The notes under the pieces: model-generated
Database searches by the model: none
Seen by the model: the letters and a program-made list of their open reading frames with translations, nothing else
What the model was told of the DNA's origin: nothing
Program-made: the position numbers and the translations under genes
Origin: Atkinsonella hypoxylon
Taxonomy: Eukaryota; Ascomycota; Sordariomycetes; Hypocreales; Clavicipitaceae
Assembly (NCBI GenBank): GCA_000729835.1
Contig: JFHB01000009.1
Coordinates: 310,001-374,000, forward strand
Length of the DNA: 64,000 nt
Direction of reading: 5' to 3'
Shown: positions 12,294 to 23,937 of the stretch, in pieces
How the letters are laid out: each line of letters opens with the position of its first letter
Numbering within the stretch: the first letter of the stretch is position 1

Positions 12294-13624
12294 GGATCAA
12301 ATCATACAACATAATTATACAAGCCAGGAACTCCGGCGTTTATTTTCGGAAGGGCACGTCACTATGTTTCCAAAGAAATGTTTCTTGCAGCTCTTGAGGC
12401 GAATATCGCACAAAACCGAAATTGGTTACTCATAGTTCAACAATTTGAAAGGTTCGATCTCCTGAACTCCAGTAAGTGAAGTGATTCCTCACTTCGGGTT
12501 AGTGTGCACTGCCACTAGTCAGGTTGCTTTTATCAGACCTGTCGAGGTAAAACGCCTTTACGAAACGCAAGTGAGCTTTTGTGGAGGTGCTTAGGTATCT
12601 CACAGTTTAGCATGCTCGCACTATTTGTCTCTTCATCACACAGTCTGTGAAGTCTGATGTGGTGGTTCTTCTTTTGAGGCTCTATTAGTCACGGTCTTAT
12701 GACTGAAGGAACTGTCCTCATGTTCCAAGGGAATCTAGATACTATAAAGACTGGAATCCAATAATAATGCTTCAGTCGGGCAAAGCAACTCATTCAACAT
12801 GCACTCGGACAAAACAAGCTCGTGCGCCTAAGAGACCTCGTGTATGCACAATTTTAGCATCCCGCAGGCAGCATCACGAGGCCAGACTGTTTTGTTTCGA
12901 CCCCCAAAGTAATGATGATGAGTCGTTCAAGCCTGTTGTCGTATAGATTCTGTCATGCTTTATCAAAGGCGATTCCCCGGATGTAAAGGATGATAGGGCC
13001 AGGTGTTTCAAATGCGTTGCTCAACTTGTGGCCAAAGGGCCGTATCACTAGAGTTTGTAGGTGTTTGAGTCTTAATAGCACGCTTTGGTACAAAATTGAA
13101 GACGCCTTGACATTTTCAGGTCCAATGGCTCGCCCAAAACCAGGGGTGGCCAGTGAGGATCAGCTATTGGCACTCGACGAGGCACACAGGTCCCCTGGTG
13201 ATCTTAACGCGTTACACAACCCACTGAGAGATGTTTTTTGAGGCCGCATGCGGCAGGATTGTGTCTTTGGATGCAATGTGTTATGCATGGACTTGAAAGT
13301 TGTGTCTCCTAGAATCGCTAAAACAGATACCCAAATAGCACATATCAGAAACAAGGTCAAATATCTGGTCTTGCCCAACATCATTCGATTTCATGTAGAT
13401 CGAACACTCTGGTCACTTTTTCTAATTTATTACAGAACATATTACTCCTAACCCACGGAAAAACCTGATTATCTTGGCTGAAAGCTCAATCCTTTAATTG
13501 AATTGGCGAGAGAGCTTTGACACATATATCCCCTCCAAGCTTCAGGAAACAGCACACCATTTCGTGGCGTCACGTTATTGAACTCTGTGACTAGCCATAC
13601 CCAGAATTTAGGAAATTCTTCGAA
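12294..13624. other. intergenic
   Basis: No supported gene. Short open frames, such as 12990-13241 on the plus strand, have no recognisable motif. It probably holds the 3' end of the PHD gene and the promoter of the HMG gene. Confidence 0.5.
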
Positions 13625-15051
13625 ATGGCAACAGAGTCGAGCTTGTTGTCCGATTATCGAGCAATAAGCCCATACAGTTCCACTACGCCACCAGCTATGA
13701 ACCATGCCCAAAGTATCGCAATAGCACAGCCCATAGAATCACACAATTCAGGATTTGTAGAGAGCGTTCCCCAGGTAAGCCTCCCATGACTTTTTTTTTT
13801 TTTTTTTTCCCTTGGGGGGGGGGGGGGGGGCAGAAGGCATGGGCAGGGCTTCCTAGCTGACAAGAGCCTAGTCTACGCACTTCACGTTTGAAGAGTCGAT
13901 GCTCGCAAACACAGATATGCTCTCAAACATGGTTAGTAACACAAAATGATCACTACAGAATATTTTCTCATCAATGATAGCACCAGAGCAACTGTCAAAG
14001 CCCGAGGATATCACCAGACCTGCAGGTCGCTGATATAAGCATTGATGGATTTTCTTGTAACTCTCAGGAGAAGAATTGTCGTGTTGATGGACTTCTACCC
14101 CGGTCTCGCAGTGCGACACCCACTCAAACTTCCGAATATGGAGGGCTACCGATACTAAACAAACCATTATCAGAGTCTGCGGAAGAATTTCCCCTAGACG
14201 TGATTGATCCGGTTGCCTACGCCAAAAGATCTATTGAGCAACGGAGACAAAAGTCCATTAAGGAGGGGAAGGTGTCAAGGCCGCTGAATTCCTACATGCT
14301 ATATAGAAAAGCATACCAGCAAGTGGCTAGACGTGTGATAAGGAAAGATCAACAGCAGTCTGCTTCACAAACTGTCGGCACGTCTTGGACGAAACTCGAG
14401 CGCGACGATGTCAAGTCCAAATTCCGAGAGTTGGCCAAGATAGACCATCAAATGCATCATGAAGCATTCCCCTCGTACAAGTACACGCCTAATCAGGGAA
14501 AGAACTCCAAAGCCTCTATTGACTCTAGAAGAGCCATGACATCAGAGCGTAAGTCTCTTCGGCGATCTGGACTGGGGACTACTGATGCAAGAGCAACGAA
14601 GACACAAGCGTCTATGCGCACGAGCTCGACTGGTTTCAGTTATCAAAATCGTAACAATGCGTCTGGCTGCTGGTTCGAAAAACGACACGATATTGCACCA
14701 CATTTCACTCCTACCGGGAACATATATGAGCCCTGTTCAATGCCCAGCACTACATGTGCTGGTAGCCAGTTCGCCACACAACTCAGCGAACAATCAGCGA
14801 AACCCTTGCCAAATCCAATATGTCAAGGCGATATTGCTTCTCATAACTTCGAAGCCTATGTTGATCCTTCTCTTTTCTCGACTTTTGACAATGCGGCTCG
14901 TGAGGATTCCATGGGATATTTCCCGTGGCAGGCACGAGACTTTACAAGCAGCCACGAGTTGCCCCTATTCATGTCTGACATTAGCTCGGATCATCTCACC
15001 AGCTCTGATGGTAGAGACCAAGGTGTATGGCGTCTTTCAAGTCAATTCTAG
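13625..15051 (+). CDS. HMG-box (MATA_HMG-like) DNA-binding protein
   Basis: Probable nuclear HMG-box transcription factor. Exons 13625-13774, 13872-13931 and 13981-15051 give 426 residues; all junctions keep phase 0. The HMG box begins about residue 168 with RPLNSYMLYRKAYQ and runs through KLERDDVKSKFRELAKID to YKYTPNQGK. It looks like the non-mating-type HMG proteins of filamentous ascomycetes (Podospora HMG8-like) rather than MAT1-2-1, which has a different core. The flanks are low-complexity and poorly conserved. No APN2 or SLA2 neighbours are present, so there is no sign of a MAT locus. Intron 1 (13775-13871) contains T18 at 13791-13808 followed by G17 at 13814-13830. Family assignment is good; role in mating or development is inference. 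Confidence 0.85.
13791..13830 (+). repeat. T18 plus G17 homopolymer tract in an intron
   Basis: Eighteen T, then CCC TT, then seventeen G, all inside intron 1 of the HMG-box gene. The run is spliced out in the model. The exact lengths may be affected by sequencing error. Confidence 0.9.
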
Positions 15052-15668
15052 TCGAAGGGTCGACATATGTTTACTTAAGCACAATTGGCGTTGCAGCAAA
15101 TTTGAGAGCAAGTCCGCGGGAATGACTCTTTTGATAGCGTACATACCACAGTACCGAAGTTAGTTATCAATCAAACTTGGTACACGAACCTTTCCGTGTT
15201 ATGCGTGCAGTGATTGTAATCTAGCTGACATACCGTCTCGTGTCTATAAGTTTAAGTATTCTACATGAGGAGCCTCTAGTACGTACCTAACCTGGTATGG
15301 CTGGTCCCTTGTTGCTGAGTCAACGAAACGAACGACATTATTCTTCTTGGCCAAAAGCATGAAGATGCAATTTTCCATGCACAAAGTATAATAGTTTATT
15401 ATTATTATTATTATCATTATTTTGCACGAGAATTCTGCATAGCACTGACGAAAAATTTCTCCTTCGTCAGCGACACTCGATATTTTCCACCTCCACGTGT
15501 ATGGTTAACCATTTCTGCCTCTTTGAACAGCCCTGCCTTCGACGACCGCAGGCCTTCTCTTTGGTGGCACACACCACATGCTCCTTGAGCCATCTCCAGA
15601 TCCCCTTGATCTGAACATTCGCATAATCTAGTCCCTAGAGAATCCCTTAACGATCAAGTTGCGACACC
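15052..15668. other. intergenic with ATT microsatellite
   Basis: This lies between the HMG gene and the GPI-protein gene. An (ATT)n run sits at about 15394-15422. No coding signal was seen; the last ~150 bases are presumably the promoter and leader of the downstream gene. Confidence 0.5.
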
Positions 15669-16394
15669 ATGGAAGGCGGAAGAATAGTCCCAATAGTGGC
15701 AGTTGCACTATTACCAACTCTAACAAGTGCACTCCAGCTCCTGGAAGCTAGATCGCGGTGCCCAGCGAACACATTCCCTTGCCCCACCTCTCTCGGCGCG
15801 GTGTTCAATGGTGTTTGTTGCCAGAGCGGTCAATTATGCGCGCTCGACGCGAACAATAATGCTGCTTGTTGTCCTTCTGGGTAAGTGCGCACGTTGGAAT
15901 AGCCTAAATTGAATGAAGGCTTGCCCTGACAGTTGTATAGTGCCATATGTACGGGAATAGCACCAGCTACAGGTGCAGGAGCCAGCCCAACTGCTGCCCC
16001 ATCTTACGTACCGAATTCATACTTTTCATTCCCTTATGCCTCAACATCATTCGCGAATAGCGCCTCCTGTGTATCTGCAGCCAAATATTGTTCAAGAAAT
16101 TACGACGCCTGCCTTACATATCTCGGGGCAGCTGCCTATGGAGTTACCGTGAACGTTCCGGGCGGCGGGGGTACCACCGTCAACGGAGATGTTCGGACAA
16201 GTGAACCCTCCGCCACGGCTATATGTTCAAGTCTGAGGAATCAAGCTTGTTTGAAGCTCGAAGCAACGAACTGCGACTCCTTCGGTCAAGGCTCTGCTGC
16301 TGCCACAACAAGTGTAACGCGGGCTTCACGGGTTGTTTTGACGGCAGGCTTAGCCATTCTTTTCCAGTTTGCCGCTGCAGGGCTGCCACATTGA
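15669..16394 (+). CDS. cysteine-rich GPI-anchored secreted protein
   Basis: Exons 15669-15880 and 15941-16394 give 221 residues. A signal peptide occupies roughly residues 1-21 (hydrophobic core IVPIVAVALLPTLTSA). A short Cys-rich segment follows (CPANTFPCPTSL, GVCCQSGQLC, AACCPSG), then a Ser/Ala/Gly-rich body with further cysteines and a Gly run (PGGGGTTV). The C-terminus is hydrophobic (VVLTAGLAILFQFAAAGL) after a small-residue stretch, as expected for a GPI-attachment signal. Similar proteins are widespread in filamentous ascomycetes as putative GPI-anchored proteins of unknown function, likely at the cell wall or outer membrane face. It is convergent with msh5, 440 bases away. Confidence 0.85.
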
Positions 16395-16834
16395 GGAAGA
16401 AAACCACCGCTGCAATGATGTGCCTTATCAGCGTTTTACTTGGCCACGAAAAGGAAAAGATGAGCGGAAAAATTCTGCCTATGCTACTTGCGGGGTTTAC
16501 AGTTCTTTCCACATGTCTAGCAGTAAAATTAAACGAAGCAGTCGCGCAAGACGATGTCATTTACATGACTTCGCGATACTATGGCGTCCTATTGTGCGAG
16601 ACATGAACAAAACAGCTTGTGACACTTGAAGGAGCATTACAGTTTCTGACTGACTAACATTTATCAAACTGAGGCCAAATATGGCGATTTGAGAGTCAAT
16701 AACGAGTATCGACGAGAACATCTCAATTTGAGATGAAAAGAGCAAAGACAAAGCAAACGACACTGAAGCGCGCAACGCCTGGTCCACCTTAGACTTCGGA
16801 ATCAAGGAAATCATGGGGTAGAGAACCTTGTGTG
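16395..16834. other. convergent intergenic region
   Basis: 3' flanks of the GPI-protein gene and msh5. No independent gene is supported; overlapping short frames lack motifs. Confidence 0.5.
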
Positions 16835-19688
16835 CTATTTCGATTTATCCATAGTCGAAGGAAAGAGCCTTTGAAGACAGCTTCGGGCATGCTGCGCCTT
16901 TAGATCCTGATGGTCTCTACTTGCACCAGGTATTTCTTGGACAAACTTTCGTGCCACATCTTCTGCTACTAGCAGCATTTCTTCTTCTGCCGCAGACAAT
17001 TTAGCACATTGGGTGCTTATGTCCTCATTGCGTATGAGTAGCTGGTTTAGGAGATGTGCCCGGTCAACTACTTGGGAAGGCACACCATTTAAAGCGGCAC
17101 AATGCCCCCCAAAACTGGCTGCGCTGTATCCATTACGAACCTTGAACAGATATGCGATACTGTGTGCAGTGGTCTCGACCTCGTCCGTTCTTATGACGTC
17201 CATGTAAGATAGCTGTAGATTAGGTGCCGAAAATACGTTGATGGCATCAAAAAGTTCATACAAATGGGTTGCGAGGAGGCATCTTGGCATCTGATCCCCC
17301 ATAGACCGTAACTGGTCGAGAAATGATGCGAGAAGGCCAGTGCCATCATCAGGGTTGGTTCCCTTTCCGAACTCGTCAATGACCACCAAACTTCGTCGAG
17401 TCATGTGTGTCATTGCATAAAGTAATTGCTTTAAATCGATCGCGAAAGCGCTGTCTTGCGTATTAATGCTTTCTCGTGTCGAGATACGTGACAATATACG
17501 ATCGGTTATGCCAATTAGAGCCGTATCTGCAGGGACAAAACTGCCTATATGAGCGAGGAACACAATAAGGGCCACCTGCTTCAGATACACGCTCTTGCCA
17601 GACTGATTTGGACCAGTAATAATGAGACAATTTCCGGACGCTGGGTGGTGCTCTAAGTCGTGCTCCTCGACCAGTTCAGCGTGGTTTGGGATAAAAGATG
17701 GGATAAAAAGCTCTTGCAAAGGATGTCGACCGTTTCTAATTTGTATCACGTTACGGTTTGTCATCTTCGGAGCTGTCCAGCGGTACTTGGCTGCCGCACG
17801 CGCAAGGGCTAAAATGGCATCAACATCGCCACAGGCTTCGGAAGCATTCAATAATGCTTCATCGTGATCCAGAATTTGGGTTGTTATACGGTGCAATATT
17901 TCAATTTCTCTGTCTTCCAGTTAGTTAGCTAAGGTGCTGGCACTTGGAGGGAAGTATTACCTGCTATGTCACAGTAAATGTCGCCGAATTGCTCATCCAG
18001 GTGACGCATTAGATCGTTCTTGTAATACGCAGCTCCATCGGCCATGAAGAATTTTTCCCATGTATCGCCTTCAGTGATAGATTCATGGAAAGTACTAAAG
18101 TCTGTCGAAGCATTCCACTCCACTGCGATTAGGAATCCAACCTGGGCCATGAAGGTGCAAGACTTCACGTACTTGGCCGCCCCGTTTGATAATTGGTTGG
18201 TGACGGATTGTGCAGTTTTCTCTAAAAAACTGCTAAGGCCGTCGTAATTTCGCCTCAGTCTATCGAGTTCCGGATCTACGCCTGATCGTATTATCGATCT
18301 TGTATCACTATCAGTCTTTTCAAAGTCTATGGTGTTGTATAGTATTTGCCCTATAGCCGTAAGGGGTCGTCGATGGATTCTTGAAACCGCCTGTACCGCA
18401 TTAGAACATGTACAACGAGAAAGAATAGTAACGATAAGCGCCGAGCTCCTAAATTTACGCACACCATTGATGAAATCTTTCGGGGTTTTTGATAGTGCAT
18501 CCATTAAATCGCGCATTTTCACCGCGTTGACCGCGAAAGCTTGAATTTTCCCCCAAATACTACTACTAGATGTATGATTCGCCGTGAAGCTTTCAATTCC
18601 CTGTCGAAGAAGACCTATGTATTTATTTGCGTTTCGTATGTGCTTCATAGTTCCGACCATCGATTGGAGCGTATCATAATTTTGCGGATCCAGAAGTATG
18701 GTCACAGCTTGCTGGCGGCTTTCGATGATGGCGATATTGGACAAAGGATTTTGTAAAATGATACGCAACTTGCTTCTGCCTTGTGGCGTCTGTGCAAGTC
18801 TCTGGAACAGGTCGTATAGAGAACCAGTTTCTTGTTCAACTCGAGGCACTCTCTTCGCGGCGCAAGACTGACTATATGGATTTATTTCTTCTGGGAATAT
18901 CTGCAACGACCGTAGCGTGCCTGGGCTGCATGACATGTAACTAGCCAAAGAGAATGAATGAATGAATCGAATACTACCAGTAGTCTCCTTGGTCGGAGCT
19001 GTGCCTGGGACATACGAATGTCTGCGAAGTTCGGAGAGGATGGCACCAGCACAACCGATCTTGAAACGTCAATTTTAGTCAACTCACAAGGCAACGTTGA
19101 AGCTTACAGAAACAGGATTCTAGAACTCGAGCTCAGTAATGAACCATATATGCATAACCAGTAGGAAACGGTAGCATTGGAGAATCGCTCACTTGGTTAG
19201 TCTGGATCCAAAGATCAATATCGGTCGGCCGAGATAGCCCCGACAATTCAAGCTCCCAATTCAATAGTTTGTCTTTCACGAAATCGACTGAGAATTCACT
19301 TGAACCGACGACTCTCGCGCATTGCCTGTGAGTGGCCAAACCTAACACGATCAGCATTTTTTCGACCATGTTTGTATAAAGGGCCAGTATAGCATCTTGT
19401 ACAATTTTGTACATATTCCAGAAACTCGTGGGGAGCCCTGCTTGAGACCAAGAGCAGAGTTGGTTGTGCTGAGGCCACAAAATGCGCCAAGGAATCTGAA
19501 TCAGACGTATGAACATCTTCAGCCACTTGCAAGACCTCGCTTGCACCATCAAAGACCGCACATCCCAATGCATTATCGTCTCGAGTGTCGATTGCCATCA
19601 AGATATTCGCAAGTGCCTGGTGGCTCTCATCTGGAGTGGCTTGCAGTGGCTCTGCGTCGTCAATATTGAACTGGGAACCCCTTTCCAT
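16835..19688 (-). CDS. msh5: meiotic MutS homologue MSH5
   Basis: MSH5 acts with MSH4 as MutS-gamma to stabilise meiotic recombination intermediates and promote crossovers. Model: exons 19688-19403, 19341-19193, 19119-19108 (12 bases), 19059-17961 and 17913-16835, giving 874 residues. The N-terminal domain carries ILMAIDTRDDNALGCAVFD; the clamp/lever region starts at IGCAGAILSELRR. The ATPase has Walker A GPNQSGKSVYLKQVA near residue 615, an MSH5-type rather than MSH4-type core, with ALIVFLAHIGSFVPA nearby. It also has Walker B LVVIDEFGKGTN and the STRES loop. The mismatch-recognition domain of MutS is absent, as in the family. The first intron and the 12-base exon were placed by homology and phase and are the weakest points; an upstream N-terminal exon is possible. 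Confidence 0.92.
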
Positions 19689-20693
19689 GGTGCTTGCACA
19701 GCAAAAGATTCAGCGAAAAGTAACGACAGAAGCCACTGCGGTGACAGTAGCTCAGCTGAACCTAAAGAACCACCCTTGTAGGTCGAGTGTACTTCAATCT
19801 TCAGTCGATACTCAATAATCAGTCGTTGTGCTACTAAATATGAGCTCATGATCCAGTGGTCAGCAGGATTTGTTTCTTCCTTGCTGTCGGTGCACTTTGG
19901 TAGGTTGTTGCCCGAGAGAGCAGGTTTTGCTTCATTCCTTCCTTAATAGTCAAGGCGTAGTCAAATATGAAACTTGAAGTAGGAACGCGCCCGTAGACCA
20001 TTGGAGACAAATTTTAGTCGCCAGATACTAAAATATTCTGCTTGATTGCTGAGTCATAGTGTAATATCACATCATGTACACACTGAATGCATTATAATCC
20101 AGCAGATAATATTGCATATACGCATTTTATATCTTGGGTGTTGTTCGGAGGGCTCTTTGGGCAAGTGAACAATGCACAGCTCATACAAGACTCCAGCTAC
20201 ATCCTGTGACCTCTTCGATATATTCAGAGTAAGCATAAAATCAGTATTTGAATCTCGTTACATGCTTCGTGGTTAAAATACAGCTGAAGCTCAGACGGAC
20301 ATATGCCTGTAATAATTTTCCTCAAGGGTTCCATGTGCCGAAGAACCTGCTCCCTAACGCCAGCAGCGGCTCACTCAACGCACCTCTCCAAGACGTGCAG
20401 GGTCATTGCTCGGAGATGAGTTCAATTAGTACATACCTAGTTGACAACAGAAAAGGCTATTTGTAGTTACGGACTAGATCTAGTAAGTTATGCATGACCT
20501 GGAAAACTATTTCTCGAAATGATGTTAAATGACAGGTAGCAAGTGGTTTTCACTTCGAGTGACTACAATAAGAACAGTGTCCAATTAGTGAGAATGGGCG
20601 TTTTGATGGATCTTTTTCCCTGGCGTCAGTAGTCACGCAAATCTGACTGTGTTCTATATTTTCGTAAGGACATTGGACTAACGTCGGTAGAAA
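19689..20693. other. intergenic between msh5 and emc5
   Basis: About 1 kb, AT-rich in 19980-20120. An open frame at 19598-19849 (minus) could hold an additional msh5 5' exon but shows no conserved residues. Nothing else is recognisable. Confidence 0.45.
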
Positions 20694-21161
20694 TTAGTCT
20701 ACAATCTTAACCTTAGCCCAGGAAATAAAATCCTGGCGCTGTCCTCGGATATCAATGAATGCAGGACGTGATTCAAGTACATTAAAAGGACTTCCACGAG
20801 AATACTTGTCTGCCTGTCCAGCGTTGTCCGTGAAACCGGCACGCCCTTCACGTTCGATCTTGCCCGCCCACACTTGCCAACGAACGGGGTAAAGCTCCTC
20901 AGATCCAATTACAAAGCCAAGACATACTAAAATGGTGGCCAAGATCGTTTCTAAGCAAATATCGATCGGAAGAGAGTTTGCTGCATTTTGGCTGCCCAGA
21001 GTGTGAGCTTTCAAGGTTGTTGTGATTGCGGAGTGTTCATAGGCTGAGTAGCCACTATGCCAGCGAGGTTAGTTGTAGCAGGTAAATAGAACTAATGGAA
21101 CGTACGAATGCACAAGAAGAATGAGACCTGTAGAGGTTAGAGCGCTTGATATCCACGCCAT
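20694..21161 (-). CDS. emc5: ER membrane protein complex subunit 5 (EMC5/MMGT family)
   Basis: Small ER membrane protein, part of the EMC insertase that inserts transmembrane helices. Exons 21161-21106 and 21054-20694 give 138 residues. The first helix begins at the start (MAWISSALTSTGLILLVHS), followed by the family motif GYSAYEHSA. A second helix is LETILATILVCLGFVIGSEE, and the conserved WQVWAGKIERE follows. The length and the exon junction (CAT TC | T GGC) fit the family, and homologues keep AYSAYEH at the same position. The C-terminal tail of about 50 residues is hydrophilic. It lies upstream of msh5 in the same orientation. Confidence 0.9.
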
Positions 21162-22462
21162 GCCGATTTGATTGCTCAGCCGGAAATGTGTCGCCACGAA
21201 GGTTGTCAAGCCTACCACGCAAAGTAGTAGGTACCTAGGGAAGCACTCACAAAGCAAGTGTCCGTGTGGCTTACTAAGCTTATTCATGCAGTCTCTTGAC
21301 TTGAACTCCCAAAACCCACTTCAGCACGTGCCATCGCGCACTCAAGCTGACCCTTGACACGAGCAGCCATCTCTCATCGCCGCCCACACCGCTATCAACA
21401 AGGGCTCTATGTCCCGTTCAATTTGGCATCCGCATGGGCTGTCTCCCAATTAATGCTCAACTACCAATGCGTGTCGACCCGGATTCTAAGTACAGTAACT
21501 CGTTCTTTTATCACTTGCGTATGACTGTCTCTAGAATCCGGCTTAACGCGCAATAGTAAGCATGTAAGTCTTGATAGCAGACGCCTTTGCAAAAAAAAAA
21601 AAAAAAAGTTATAACGCGGAATACTTACTCTGAGAATAGCATTGAAGAAAAAGGGTATCATATAAATAGCTAAGATAATTCTCTTCAGTATCATATTTGT
21701 TTTAGTAGTAAGTATATCATATAGAAAGAAGCTATCCAGTGCCATGGTCTGAGCTCGCGATATGTGTTGATGTCAATTGCGCAAGTCATCGCTGACTTTG
21801 TACATATTCTTTTGCCGTAGTTCAGCATGAGTGAGGACCGGGCGGAGCCCATAATTACGGTATGAGTTGGCACCGGCTATGGCCCGATCGGACTGCACCA
21901 TCACATTTAATGATAACTCCGTAATTAGGAAGTCTATATGTCTCAACTTAATGTCAGATGGCCAGGTATTTATTGAATATTTGTATTCCCTTATGAAGAA
22001 ATAGAGAATGTGGTACAACAGTGCGGCCAATGCTTATTGCCCACAAACTGTAAATTGATTCGTTCGACGGGGACCATTTCGATGTTTCGTCTTCAACTTC
22101 ATAGGTGATATCCTGTCCAGAAGGCCAATTCCTCATCGGCAGCTTCAGCTTAGTTGTGACTGTTCACCTAGTGCTGCATGAAAAGGGCGCCAGCATCTAC
22201 AAGGTGCTTGCATATACGTCCTGACAGTCGACAACCAAAGACGCGTCAATTTCAGACTCATCTTGTTATCTACCCCCTGGGCGGATGGCTGCATAGCTAC
22301 GTGTGAGATTTGCTCACATCCAGTGAAAGAAGTTGCAAGAAAGTCAAGTCCGATGACTGGTCAACTGTAGCAATTTTATGACGCACAAAATTATCGTGCA
22401 TATTAGCAAAACTGCGTATATGTGACAGAGGAAGAAAAGAAAAAAAGCTACTTTAATATCTA
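21162..22462. other. intergenic, AT-rich, with A17 tract
   Basis: No supported gene over 1.3 kb. A17 lies at 21591-21607. Several short minus-strand frames (for example 21461-21745) are hydrophobic only because the DNA is AT-rich. A weak inverted pair (TAATTACGG near 21853, CCGTAATTA near 21918) may be a degraded repeat. Confidence 0.45.
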
Positions 22463-23368
22463 CTAATAGCCTCGCACATGAGCTAAAATGAGTCTTAATC
22501 GCTCCAGGGCTCTGACATCAGGAGTACTAATCGATTCATTCCCTTCCATGTTTGCTATTTCTCTCCTTGCATCCTCTGCGAGTGGACTTAGATCACCCCA
22601 AACGTCGTCAGTGTAAGAGAAAAGTACATCATTCCACTGCCGGAGCCATATGCTGCGTGCTTGCTCGAGATTGGACATTCCCGTATGACATTCAGCACCG
22701 GACCCCGATGCTTCTGGGTGCAGCATGAAGTCTGCATTGAAGTTCAGCAGGTGGTCCCAGGATGGCCAAGAACTTCCTGACCCGAACATAGCCTTCTGTA
22801 GCCTGGATGCTTCAAGAGGCGTCAATTCATCATGTCCCGGCGCCCATGCATCCTCAGTCCTTTCAAATTGAGATAGGAGCTCCACCACGTCACGACCATC
22901 CAAATCTGATTGTATCACAGCCGCTGTTGAGTCGTGTGGTGCAGCTCTGAAGAGTCCTAATTGTGCGCCATGGTCAGATCCACTACCTCGAACAAAAGCA
23001 TCAAAATCGGCATCAGCTGACTTCCTACTATACGTGGATCTGAATGTGTGATTTGTTGTAGTGGAAAGTTTGCTACTGGATTCGCCTTGTGATTCAGGGG
23101 TGAGCTGATGAATCATAAAAGTTGAAGACGTGCCCGAGCTTTCAGTCCCCTTCTGGCCAGATTGGCAACTAGGCAAGGACAAGTCTCTGAGAGTGTCATC
23201 AATCAAGGACATCCCAGATGACTGAAGTCGACCAATAACAGACTGAACTTCTTTTCCTTTCCCCTTGTCAGCCGAGTCGATGGCTCTTGTCCATTCAGTT
23301 TCATCTTGGGACCCTGACTTATTTTCGCCACCTAGTCCGAGTTCAGCGAATTGACCATCTTCTCCCAT
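22463..23368 (-). CDS. conserved filamentous-fungal protein, function unknown
   Basis: Single exon, 301 residues, acidic and Ser-rich. The first half is low complexity. A conserved-looking motif ADADFDAFVRGS lies near residue 138. The second half has DGRDVVELLSQFE, a Trp-containing helix (WPSWDHLLNFNADFM) and a C-terminal block running from RSIWLRQWNDVLFSYTDDVW to RALERLRLILAHVRGY. I recall the same arrangement (ADFD..F, then W..QW.DVL..YTDEVWG, then ALRRL..IL.HL) in uncharacterised proteins of Sordariomycetes and Eurotiomycetes. No enzymatic motif, signal peptide or membrane segment is visible. It is probably cytosolic. A distant resemblance to peroxin-20-type proteins is possible but not supported. 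Confidence 0.8.
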   Translation of the reverse strand: MGEDGQFAELGLGGENKSGSQDETEWTRAIDSADKGKGKEVQSVIGRLQSSGMSLIDDTLRDLSLPSCQSGQKGTESSGTSSTFMIHQLTPESQGESSSKLSTTTNHTFRSTYSRKSADADFDAFVRGSGSDHGAQLGLFRAAPHDSTAAVIQSDLDGRDVVELLSQFERTEDAWAPGHDELTPLEASRLQKAMFGSGSSWPSWDHLLNFNADFMLHPEASGSGAECHTGMSNLEQARSIWLRQWNDVLFSYTDDVWGDLSPLAEDARREIANMEGNESISTPDVRALERLRLILAHVRGY

Positions 23369-23725
23369 CGCTGAGTCCTTTCCTTTTTGTGGCCGTTCGA
23401 TGATTTCCTGTCCGAAATTTCACGGCTATCAAGAGAAAGCTTCCATTCAGGAGATGCGACAAGTCAAACTTCCTTAGTAGCGTGGATGAGAACTGAAGGA
23501 GAGTACGTGACTGCAGCTGAGCCAACAAAAAATGAAAAGACGGAAAAATTAACAGATATTTTTGGAGTAAGATGGAAGTAGACAGCGAAAATATCTAATC
23601 AATCAATTTCATGGTGGAATGACAGGCGATTGTTGTCGGCTGTAGCCGAGGTTGATCAATCGGGTGTGCTTTAGCCCCACACAAGCCTAGTAAAGCAAAG
23701 CTTAACATAGGTACCTACCTAACTA

Positions 23726-23937
23726 TCCCTTTGCTTGCGGTAAGGCAACATCAGGGTCACGGATTGGATAGTTGACCAATCATAATGAGGTGAATTAGAG
23801 GTACTTTAATTTACCTGCGGGCCTCGATATGAATGAAGTACCAGCAATTTCCTTCGATACAAAGAGGTACAGAAGAGGAAGTTGTGGGTCCCGTAACCCC
23901 GATATTGCCTTACCACACGCAAAGGGACTAGCATAGA
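23726..23937. mobile_element. non-autonomous TIR element (MITE), copy B
   Basis: The left end TCCCTTTGCTTGCGGTAAGG (from 23726) pairs with the reverse complement of the right end, TCCCTTTGCGTGTGGTAAGG (ending at 23937). Similarity extends to about 38 bases, and most differences are C/T transitions. The element is 212 bases, non-coding, and flanked by CTA on both sides (23723-23725 and 23938-23940). The end sequence resembles that of the element at 8915. Confidence 0.8.

Noticed and set aside
12441..12475. GGTTCGATCTCC string resembling a tRNA B box
   Set aside because: No matching A box, acceptor stem or anticodon arm at the right spacing; I find no tRNA gene in the window.
13625..15051. Mating-type locus
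   Set aside because: The HMG core is not MAT1-2-1 or MAT1-1-3 like, and neither APN2 nor SLA2 is nearby (the SLA gene here is SLA1, 19 kb away).
21461..21745. Hydrophobic 94-residue minus-strand open frame
   Set aside because: Phe-rich only because it crosses the A17 tract and AT-rich DNA; no start context or homology.
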